Source: JBCCGI01 sp039029355
Lineage (GTDB): Bacteria > Planctomycetota > UBA1135 > GCA-002686595
Assembly (NCBI GenBank): GCA_039029355.1
Contig: JBCCGI010000083.1
Span: 1-37,873, forward strand
Direction: 5' to 3'
Length of the DNA: 37,873 bases
Under the pieces are notes generated by a model. It was not told the origin of the DNA, made no database searches, and was given only the letters and a program-made list of their open reading frames with translations. Shown piece by piece: positions 31,681 to 37,873 of the stretch (within the stretch, counting starts at the first letter, position 1; every line of letters starts with the position of its first letter). The position numbers and the translations under genes were made by a program.

Positions 31681-31778
31681 TGGCGGGAGTGCATGGGAAT
31701 CGAACCCACCGGCCCCGCTGTTCACGAGGCCCAACCGGCTTTGAAGGCCGGGCGGCACACCAGCACCGATCCACTCCC
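31681..31778 (-). tRNA. selC: tRNA-Sec (anticodon UCA)
   Basis: A 98-nt selenocysteine tRNA including an encoded CCA end (31681-31683) and discriminator G. Read on the minus strand: acceptor GGGAGTGG with GCACTCCC (seven pairs, an eighth G-G apposition), a 6-bp D stem CGGTGC/GTGCCG with a 4-nt loop, anticodon stem CCGGC/GCCGG with loop CTTCAAA (anticodon TCA at 31744-31742), a long variable arm GGCCTCG/CGGGGCC, and a T arm with TTCGATT. The long acceptor, 6-bp D stem, large variable arm and UCA anticodon are diagnostic. It reads UGA as selenocysteine, so the organism should have SelA, SelB and SelD, none of which is in this window. Confidence 0.95.
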
Positions 31779-31781
31779 GCC

Positions 31782-31817
31782 CGCGGCGCGAGCGCCGCGA
31801 TGGTGGCGCGAAGTATA
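31782..31817 (-). promoter_or_regulatory. Possible promoter and palindrome upstream of tRNA-Sec
   Basis: On the minus strand TATACT (31817-31812) is a good -10 match, 33 nt before the mature tRNA end; no clear -35 box is visible. Between it and the tRNA lies a perfect 8-bp palindrome CGCGGCGC/GCGCCGCG (31782-31799) with a 2-nt loop, 3 nt before the tRNA. It may affect processing of the 5' leader. Confidence 0.4.
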
Positions 31818-31833
31818 CGGAGCCGGGGCCGCT

Positions 31834-33345
31834 TCAGCCCGTGGTCGCTGGATACAAGCGTCCGGGCGCGCCCGATCCCAGCTCGGCGGGGAGTCCCCCG
31901 GCCCAACGGCGCAGACGACGTCCGCCGGCGCGGTCGCGTCCCTCGAAGCCGCAGCTGAAGGGGACCCCCTCGCGCGCCTCGTCGAACCCCTCGGGCAGCG
32001 GAATGCGGGCCCCATGGCCACCGCGGCGCACCTCGCCGCCGAGCCGGACCAGGGTGCGCACCTCGTCCAGCCCGCCCGGGTTCTCGACCCGCACCAGGAG
32101 CTCTCCACGCCGGCGGCGGAGCACGAGCGAGGCCTGCGGATCGCCCGGCCCCTCGCAGAGCATCGCCAGCCGCCGCGCATCGGCGGCCAGCCGCACCGTA
32201 CGGCGTCGCTCGAGCGTCGCGTCAAGCACCAGCGCGCCGGCCCGCCGGCCTGGGCCGGCCCCCCACGCGTACCGTACGAGCAGGCGCGGGTCGTCTCCCG
32301 GCGACCAGGAGCCGCCCGAGACCGCAAAGCCAAGGGCGGCTTCCTCTCCCGGCGCGAGCGCCAGGCGAGTCGGAAGCCCTTCCACCTCAAAGGCGCCGCC
32401 GCGCACGAGCAGATCGCAGGCCGCCTCGACCGCGAAGGGAAACGGATTGCGAATCGCCGCGGTCGGAGTCCAGCGGCCGGACCAGGCGCCGTGCACCCCG
32501 TCGCCGCGCGGGTCGGGCTCCACCTCCAACCCCGGCAAACGCACGGGCCACCGGCCGCCGTCGTCGGGCGCCAGCCAGGCCAGAGCCCGCGCCGCCAGCG
32601 CGCGCTCGGGTTCGTTCGTGTTCCAGCCAAAGAGCGGTGCGCGAGCCGCCCACAGGAGCTCGTCGGGGTCGTCCAGAGACCACCCCCAGCGCTCGCACGG
32701 CCACTCGACCGAGCCGCCCGTGCGCTCCCACGCCGCCCAGCCGCCGGGACCGACGCTGTAGGCCGCCAACCGCTCGTCACGCACGAAGCGGCGGTCGTCT
32801 TCGGACGGCGATACCGCGAGGAGCATCGCCTGCAGTCCGAGATCGCGCGCCACCAAGCAGGCACGTCGATCGAAGGACGCCAGCCGCACGCCGAGCCCGT
32901 CTCCGAGCTCTTCGACGCGGCGCGCGACCGTGGTCACGAGGTCGGGCTCCTTGACTTCGATCATGTGGAGCGGCGGCCCCCGCGTCGGGTCGTCGGGCGG
33001 CAGATCGAGCGCCTCCTCCAAGAGCGGCAGCGGCTCGCCGCGGAAGCCCTTCCTGAACCAGGCGCCGGCGTCCACGCCCGCGAGCTCGGGCAGCGTCAAC
33101 TCCGACACCAGCCCGGTGTGGTCCGTCGTGCGGTCGAGCGTGTCGTCGTGGAGCAACACAGCCTCGCCGCTCGCGCAGGCGTGCAGGTCGTACTCGAATC
33201 CGTCCAGGCCGAGCTCCAGCGCGCGCCGGAGCGACACCAACGTGTTCTCCGGCGCATAGCGCGGAGCGCCGCGGTGGCCCAGGATCCAGGGCGGGCCGGG
33301 GACGCCCTCGCCGTGGAGGCCGATTCGCTCGGGGGTCTTGTCCAT
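31834..33345 (-). CDS. Glycerophosphodiester phosphodiesterase with a large C-terminal extension
   Basis: A 503-residue protein. Residues about 18-240 are a GDPD barrel: His24-Arg25-Gly in LGHRGAPRYAPENT, FEYDLHACASGEAVLLHDD and TLDRTT are the catalytic elements, and HMIEVKEP the later metal-binding strand. Such enzymes hydrolyse glycerophosphodiesters to glycerol 3-phosphate and an alcohol. The second half (about 245-503) is unusual: two or three predicted beta-sandwich segments rich in Gly, Pro and Arg, with no match that I know. No signal peptide is visible, so it is cytoplasmic unless exported otherwise. It is divergent from the membrane protein gene, with 31 bp between the starts. Confidence 0.87.
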   Translation of the reverse strand: MDKTPERIGLHGEGVPGPPWILGHRGAPRYAPENTLVSLRRALELGLDGFEYDLHACASGEAVLLHDDTLDRTTDHTGLVSELTLPELAGVDAGAWFRKGFRGEPLPLLEEALDLPPDDPTRGPPLHMIEVKEPDLVTTVARRVEELGDGLGVRLASFDRRACLVARDLGLQAMLLAVSPSEDDRRFVRDERLAAYSVGPGGWAAWERTGGSVEWPCERWGWSLDDPDELLWAARAPLFGWNTNEPERALAARALAWLAPDDGGRWPVRLPGLEVEPDPRGDGVHGAWSGRWTPTAAIRNPFPFAVEAACDLLVRGGAFEVEGLPTRLALAPGEEAALGFAVSGGSWSPGDDPRLLVRYAWGAGPGRRAGALVLDATLERRRTVRLAADARRLAMLCEGPGDPQASLVLRRRRGELLVRVENPGGLDEVRTLVRLGGEVRRGGHGARIPLPEGFDEAREGVPFSCGFEGRDRAGGRRLRRWAGGLPAELGSGAPGRLYPATTG

Positions 33346-33376
33346 GGTCGCCGGGGCGCCGTACGTTAGCCGCAGG

Positions 33377-34033
33377 ATGCCCCACGAGGAAACGCGTGCC
33401 GAGACCCTCGCCTACCGCTGGTCCTTCCTGGCGGTGTACGCGGGCGCTGCGTTCGGGCTCATCTGGCTCGGCTCGACGGCCGGGGGCGGCGCCCTGGCGG
33501 AGCTCGGCACCCTTGCGGCGACGTCGCTCCTGCTCTTCGGGAAGTTCATCATCTTCGCCCCCGACCGGCTGATCGGTCCCTGGGGGCTCGCGCTGATGGT
33601 CTGGCTGATCGACCTGATGGTCGCCTTCGCCCTGTCCAGCGGGCTCGGGGCCTTCGAGCGCATGCCCCTCGTCGGAAGCTGGCTCGGCCGCGCCCGCACC
33701 CGGGCGGTCCAGGTCCTGGCGGAGTTCCCGCGCCTCGAGCGCATGGCCTTTCTCGGCGTCGTGGTGTTCGTGCTCCTTCCACTCGCCTCCACCGGCGCGG
33801 TCACCGGCTCCTTCGCCGCCCGCCTGACCGGCCTATCCCGCCTGGCCGGCGTCCTCGCAATCGCCCTCGGCTCGGCCGGCACCGCCGCCTGCTTCGCCTT
33901 CGCCGCGGTGTTCCTGGGCGAGCGCGCCGAAGAGGTGCTGCGCAGCCCGGTGCTGGCGGGGACGATGGCCCTTGTGCTGGTCGCCTTCGGGTGGTTCGCG
34001 TACTCGAAGGCAAAAGAGCTACTGCGGCGCTGA
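33377..34033 (+). CDS. Small multidrug export family (PF06695-like) membrane protein
   Basis: A 218-residue integral membrane protein with about five hydrophobic segments. The pattern PLVGSWLGRARTRA, EFPRLERMAFLGVVVFVLLPLASTGAVTGSFAARLTGL and RLAGVLAIALGSA matches the small multidrug export family, whose role in drug export was proposed but is not well shown. The start at 33377 is chosen because a longer frame (33338) overlaps the divergent GDPD start. A 16-bp tandem repeat follows about 100 bp after the stop. Confidence 0.7.
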   Translation: MPHEETRAETLAYRWSFLAVYAGAAFGLIWLGSTAGGGALAELGTLAATSLLLFGKFIIFAPDRLIGPWGLALMVWLIDLMVAFALSSGLGAFERMPLVGSWLGRARTRAVQVLAEFPRLERMAFLGVVVFVLLPLASTGAVTGSFAARLTGLSRLAGVLAIALGSAGTAACFAFAAVFLGERAEEVLRSPVLAGTMALVLVAFGWFAYSKAKELLRR

Positions 34034-34116
34034 ACGCGGTCCGACCGCGCCCGATCCACGCCGCACCGCGCAAGGGAGCCTCGACGACGCCGCGCGCCAC
34101 GTCCGCTCCCGCCGAG

Positions 34117-34152
34117 GGCGGAGATCGCCGAGCCACGCTCGCGATCTCCGCC
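34117..34152. repeat. Perfect 12-bp inverted repeat
   Basis: GGCGGAGATCGC (34117-34128) and GCGATCTCCGCC (34141-34152) flank a 12-nt centre. The core GATCTCCGCC is the same as in the palindromic elements upstream of the transposase, but with the arm order reversed. Confidence 0.75.
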
Positions 34153-34295
34153 TGCTGGAATCTCCGCCTGCTGGAATCTCCGCCCGCTCGAAGCTCCGCC
34201 CGACGCGATCTCTGCTGGACGAATCTCCGCTCGAAGCGACGTCTGCCCGACGCCATCTCCGCCCAGCACGATTTCTGCCCAGCACGATTTCTGCC
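34137..34295. repeat. 16-bp tandem repeat, about ten units
   Basis: Ten consecutive units of 16 bp (one of 15), each ending in a version of ATCTCCGCC. Examples are TGCTGGAATCTCCGCC (twice in a row) and CAGCACGATTTCTGCC (twice in a row). Units near the centre have diverged more. It is not a CRISPR array: there are no spacers. Confidence 0.8.
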
Positions 34296-34695
34296 CAGCG
34301 AGATTCAGCACCGCCGAGGCCTGCCAAGAGCCGTCAGGTGCCGATCGGCGCCGTCGATTACCGGCCGTGGGCTACGAGCGCAAAGATCCACGCGGACAGC
34401 AATCGCGCCGCGGGGCGGAGATCGACCACGCGCGGCTCACCCGAACGGTCGAGCCACCTCGAACCGCCCGGTAGGGACCGCCCGCGCCACGCCCGACAGG
34501 GCCAACTCCGAGGGCGAAGATCCCGGACCTGGGCAGCCCAGCACCAAGCCCCCCTCAGCCCCCCCCAGTCGCCCCGCACCCCAATTTTTGTAGCGGCCCC
34601 CGCCCGCTCGCCTAGCCTAGGGATCAGGGGGCGGTCCGCTTTCCTCCCAGCGGCCGACGGGACCCCCTGCTGACCTCATCCAACAAGGAGACCTC

Positions 34696-36789
34696 ATGCG
34701 ACGTACCATCGCAGCGGCGCTCGCCCTGTCCTCGCTGGCAGGCTTGCTCTCGGCGGCTCATGCCCCGTCCCTTCACCGGAACACCCTGCCCTTCTGGTGA
34801 CCGCACGACACCGGCCCCGTGTGGGACGGAATTCCGTACACCGGCCCCGCCGGACCGCCCGCGGGTGGCGGGCCGGCTGCGCCGGCTTCTCCTGGGCCGA
34901 GCGGGCCGTCGACGCCGACTCCTCCGGCGCCGGCGACTCCGACCGGCTTTCCGCCTTCGTTCCCGGTCGGGCCGGTGACGCCGTCGGTGCCGCCGGGGCT
35001 GCCGTGGCTCGACCCCGGGTCCGGGGGAGGGATCGCGGCGCCGGATCCGGGGCATTGGGGCAACTGGTGGTTCTACAACCGGGATCACTTCCTCGACTTC
35101 GCGGGTCGGTTTGCGCGTCGCGACGCGGTGAGTGCGGACGGCGAGAAGCCGACGCTGGGCGCCAACGCGACGCAGGTTGCGGGCGAGATCATCCCCGCGC
35201 TGCACAGCGTCTTGAACGAAGGCGGGAGCATCGCTCTGGTGCGCGAGTCGCTGCTCGCGCTGGCGCGCCTGCGGTCGCCCGACGCGCGGCTGATCGACTA
35301 CGCGCTGCTGCGGCTTGCGGACGGTAGCCCCGAGGTGAAAGAAGCCGCGGCCCTCGCGCTGGCGATCCATGGGGATACCGATGCGATGACGCCGCTCCTC
35401 GACCTGGCGCTCGATACCGAGCAGGGTCGTGAGTTGGCGGGTGAGGAGTACTCGATTTCCCCGCGCCTGCGGGCGATGGCCGTGTACGGCATCGGGCTCC
35501 TGGGCAAGGAAAACCCGTACGACCGGCTTCCGCTGGCGGACGCGATCCTCGACGTCCTGGGCTCGGAGACGATCACCGTCGAGACCCAGGTCGCGTGCGT
35601 GCTGACGCTGGGGCAGCTGACGATCCCGTTCTGCGACGACGTTCCCGAAGAAGCGCACGGGATGTTCGAGGTCTCCGGCCGGCACCTCTGCGGCGGCATC
35701 CTCGCGAACTACCTGGTGGCAACGCTGGACGACGAGGAGCTCGATCCGTGGCTGCACGCGCACGCGGCGGCCACGTTGGGTCGCGTAGCGACCCAGGCGC
35801 CCGAGTCGTTCCGCGTGCTCGCGGCCGAGAAGCTGTTGGAGCTCGGGGATCCGCGCTCCGACTCGCCGTCCACCGTGCGCAACGGGGCGGTGATCGGGCT
35901 GGGGCTCCTGGCGGACGCCGATCACGAGGAGATCGACCGCTCGGTGCGCGAGGGCCTGCGCAACATCGCGGGGCGTGGCGACGATCTGTCGCGGCGCCTG
36001 GCCACCATCGCTCTGGCCGAAGTTGGCGCGCGCGAAGGCGCGGGCGACGACGAGGACGAGACCGCCGAGGAGACCGGCGGCTGGCTGCTGCGGCTGCTCT
36101 CGAAGGGCAAGGCCTACCAGAAGCGCTGGGCCGCGCTCGGGCTGGCCGTGTTCGGGCACCACCGCGCGGCGGCGCGGGCGGAGATCCCGATGGGGCTCGC
36201 CGCGGGACTGCGCGAGGTGCACGGCAAGACGCGCCACGACCAGGAGGCGGCGCCCTTCGTACTGGCCCTCGGGCTCCTGGGCGACGTCCGGTCCGAAGAG
36301 GAGATCCTCGCGCGCTTCGAGCGCTCCGAGGACCTCACCTACCGCGCGCACGCGGCACTCTCCCTGGGCCTGCTTACGACGCGCTCGGCCAAGGAGCCGC
36401 TGCTCGCGGCCTTCGCCGAAGAGCAGCCGACGCCCGACCTCGCGATCGCGCTCGCCGTAGGGCTGCGCCTGCTGGGTCACCGCGAGGTGGTACCGGCGCT
36501 GATCGAGCGCGCCGAGGAGGCCGAGGACCCCGCCGCCCGCGCGGCCTGGGTCGCGGGGCTCGGCGCTCTCTTCGACGGCGACGCGGTGACCCCGCTCGCC
36601 GAGCTGGTCGCGGACGCCGACGCGCCCGCAACCGTGCGCGCGGCCGCGGCACGCTCGCTGGGCGCCATCGGCGACCCGCAGACGATCCTGTGGAACGCGG
36701 TCTACGCCAACGACGTGACCTACACGGCGCTGACGTGGACCCTGCGCGATCCCCTCGGCGAGGGGCTCGGCGTTCTGGATCAGCGCTAG
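34696..36789 (+). CDS. Exported HEAT-repeat protein with an in-frame TGA (candidate selenoprotein)
   Basis: A 697-codon frame with one internal TGA at codon 35 (34798-34800). AAGGAG stands 5 nt before the ATG; residues 1-23 form a signal peptide (RRTIAAALALSSLAGLLSAAHA). After HRNTLPFW comes the TGA, then PHDTGPVWDGIPYTGPAGPP, a Pro/Gly/Ser-rich linker, NWWFYNRDHFLDF, and HEAT repeats to the end (for example RSPDARLIDYALLRLADGS, RLRAMAVYGIGLLG). Signal peptide, TGA and HEAT part share one frame. Without read-through the only other start is a GTG at 34819 with no ribosome-binding site and no signal peptide. With tRNA-Sec 3 kb away, selenocysteine at position 35 is plausible. Against it: no nearby Cys forms a redox pair. 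A nonsense mutation (from CGA, GGA or TGG) is the alternative. Confidence 0.75.
34813..34846 (+). promoter_or_regulatory. SECIS-like stem-loop after the in-frame TGA
   Basis: GGCC/GGCC (34813-34816 with 34843-34846), GTGT/ACAC (34819-34822 with 34838-34841) and ACGG/CCGT (34826-34829 with 34834-34837) stack around an AATT loop, with a GGG bulge on the 5' side. The loop begins 29 nt after the TGA, within the distance known for bacterial SECIS elements. The usual G in the first loop positions is missing unless the top stem opens. GC-rich DNA forms such stems often, so this supports but does not prove Sec insertion. Confidence 0.35.
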
Positions 36790-37153
36790 GGCGCTAGGGC
36801 GCGAGGCGCGCGGCGAGGGGCGGGGCCCTTCGCCGCGCGCCGCCCACTCGTCGCCCGATCACCGCGCACTCACCGCGCACTCACCGCTCGATCACCGCCC
36901 ACTGGTCGCCCACTGGTCGCCCACTCGTCGCCCGCTCGTCGCCCGCTCGTCGCCCGCTCGTCGCCCGATCGCCGCCCGCGCCCCGCCCGTCGCTCCGCCC
37001 GCGCCCCACCTGCTCGACCGCCTGGTCGTCGCCAGCACGCCGCCCATGCGCGCCCAGGACCTAGACCCGAAGCGTGAGCCCCGCAAGTGAGCCGGGGGCC
37101 GCATCGCGCGCGCCGCTTGCCCCGATCTCCGCGGCGTGGGTAAGCTCCGAGGC
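36790..37153. other. Intergenic region dominated by an 11-bp tandem repeat
   Basis: This 364-bp region between the HEAT gene and the cytochrome gene has no credible gene. It begins with a GC-rich segment containing two copies of AGGGCG and inverted GCGCG runs, then the 11-bp array, then unstructured GC-rich DNA up to the cytochrome start. Confidence 0.6.
36845..36976. repeat. 11-bp tandem repeat, twelve units
   Basis: Twelve units of 11 bp, versions of CACTCGTCGCC: CACTCACCGCG, CACTGGTCGCC (twice in a row), CGCTCGTCGCC (three in a row) and CGATCACCGCC. A further one or two decayed units follow. The period is close to one DNA helical turn. On the minus strand it reads as Arg/Gly/Asp/Ser-rich nonsense, so it is not coding. 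Confidence 0.88.
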
Positions 37154-37873
37154 ATGGAGTTCCCCCACCGCGATGGCCGCTGCGAACGACGTGCAGCTGG
37201 TCTCCGGCGCCGCGGGCGCGCCGGGCGTCGGGTCGGGGCTGCGCGGGTCGCCGTCCTGGGGGCGATGCTCGCCGGGCCCGCGTTTCTCGCCGGGGTGTTG
37301 GCGCTCGGCCACGATCCGCGCGGGCTCGATGCGCTGCCCGCGCTCGCCCATCGCGAGGACGGGTTTGCCGGTGCCGCCGGCTGTGCCGATTGCCATCCCG
37401 ACCAGCACGCGAGCTGGGCGCGGACCTTCCACTCCACGATGACCCAGCTGCCCACGCCGGAGGCGGTGCGGGGGAGCTTTGACGACCGCCGGGTCGAGTA
37501 CCAGGGGGAGAGCGCGCTGGTCTTCGAGCGCGACGGCTCCTTCTTCATGGACGTGCCCGATCCCCAGCGCGGTGCCGGGGCGCGGCGGACGGCGGAGGTC
37601 GCGCTGGCGGTCGGCTCGCGGCGGTACCAGCAGTACTTCGAGCTGGTGCCGTTCGAGGGCGGCACGCGGTTCGAGCGGCTGCCGTTGCTGTGGCACATCG
37701 AGGAGGAGCGCTGGATGCACATGAACACGGTGTTCCTGCATCCCGACAACCCCAGCTGGGACTCGCACCGCACGGTTTGGAACAACAACTGCATCTTCTG
37801 CCACAACACCGGGCCGCGGCCCGGGTTGGTGGGGAGTCCCTTGGAGGCTGTGTTCGACTCGAAGACCGCCGAC
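37154..37873 (+). CDS. Membrane-anchored multiheme c-type cytochrome, N-terminal part (3' truncated)
   Basis: The frame is open from the ATG at 37154 to the window edge (240 codons). An Arg-rich N-terminus (about 1-33) precedes one membrane segment (RVAVLGAMLAGPAFLAGVLA), then GFAGAAGCADCHPDQHASWA with the first haem motif (CADCH) and, about 130 residues later, NNNCIFCHNTGP with the second (CIFCH). Between them are a conserved TFHSTMTQLPTPEAV stretch and a beta-rich segment. This is the start of a multihaem cytochrome of the type that often continues with further haems or TPR repeats. The anchor orients it into the periplasm. It may take part in electron transfer to nitrogen or metal compounds, but this is only a family-level inference. 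Confidence 0.8.
   Translation, partial: MEFPHRDGRCERRAAGLRRRGRAGRRVGAARVAVLGAMLAGPAFLAGVLALGHDPRGLDALPALAHREDGFAGAAGCADCHPDQHASWARTFHSTMTQLPTPEAVRGSFDDRRVEYQGESALVFERDGSFFMDVPDPQRGAGARRTAEVALAVGSRRYQQYFELVPFEGGTRFERLPLLWHIEEERWMHMNTVFLHPDNPSWDSHRTVWNNNCIFCHNTGPRPGLVGSPLEAVFDSKTAD

Larger units (their letters stand above)
34034..34695. other. Intergenic region with tandem repeats and the leader of the HEAT gene
   Basis: This 662-bp gap contains a perfect inverted repeat and a 16-bp tandem array (34117-34295). The next 300 bp to about 34600 show no gene or clear signal. The final part, with an AT-rich CCAATTTTTG near 34583 and AAGGAG at 34685-34690, should hold the promoter and ribosome-binding site of the HEAT gene. 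Confidence 0.5.

Noticed and set aside
34137..34295. CRISPR or coding repeat
   Set aside because: Units are contiguous without spacers, and no frame gives a credible protein.
34819..36789. GTG start for the HEAT protein downstream of the TGA
   Set aside because: No ribosome-binding site precedes it and it would remove the signal peptide that lies in the same frame upstream.

Overview
The window is about 38 kb of very GC-rich bacterial DNA, probably from an uncultured Planctomycetota. The evidence is indirect: secreted proteins with a family-typical C-terminal domain and calcium-loop repeats, a secreted HEAT-repeat protein with a Pro/Gly-rich N-terminus, an Hc1-like histone, a long NfeD/FloA operon and futalosine-pathway menaquinone genes. 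No rRNA or housekeeping marker is present, so the assignment is an inference.

Layout. 1-2.5 kb: end of an amidohydrolase, a DUF481 outer-membrane protein and an MscS channel. 2.7-5.7 kb: a four-gene phosphorelay (OmpR-type regulator, HPt, lone receiver, GAF-PAS histidine kinase) behind a strongly structured leader. 6.2-9 kb: a secreted zincin-like protein and a convergent phospholipase D family enzyme. 9-13 kb: a three-gene molybdenum hydroxylase whose FAD subunit carries the four-cysteine insertion of 4-hydroxybenzoyl-CoA reductase. 13-18.2 kb, minus strand: a secreted sugar-dehydrogenase-like protein and a secreted M28 peptidase. 18.2-20.1 kb: mqnB and mqnD, with mqnD fused to a DUF952 domain. 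20.2-25.2 kb, minus strand: NfeD (long), NfeD (short), FloA, an anchored unknown, an EVE protein and an Hc1-like histone. 25.3-27.9 kb: a DUF1579 protein and a secreted protein with seven repeats, probably a seven-bladed propeller. 27.9-29.6 kb: a family of palindromic elements followed by a REP-associated-type tyrosine transposase. 29.6-34 kb: two tandem GNAT paralogues, a selenocysteine tRNA, a glycerophosphodiesterase and a small multidrug-export family membrane protein. 34-37.9 kb: a 16-bp tandem repeat, a HEAT-repeat gene with one in-frame TGA, an 11-bp tandem repeat and the start of a membrane-anchored c-type cytochrome.

The most notable signal is the pairing of tRNA-Sec(UCA) at 31681-31778 with the HEAT gene at 34696-36789. 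That gene's ribosome binding site, start codon and signal peptide are joined in frame, across one TGA, to the rest of the protein, and a stem-loop lies at SECIS-like distance downstream. This is either a new kind of exported selenoprotein or a recent nonsense mutation; the sequence alone does not decide. Other points of interest are the transposase with its repeat family, the MqnD-DUF952 fusion, the split phosphorelay with a possible pseudoknot leader, and the HBCR-type hydroxylase without its usual partner genes.
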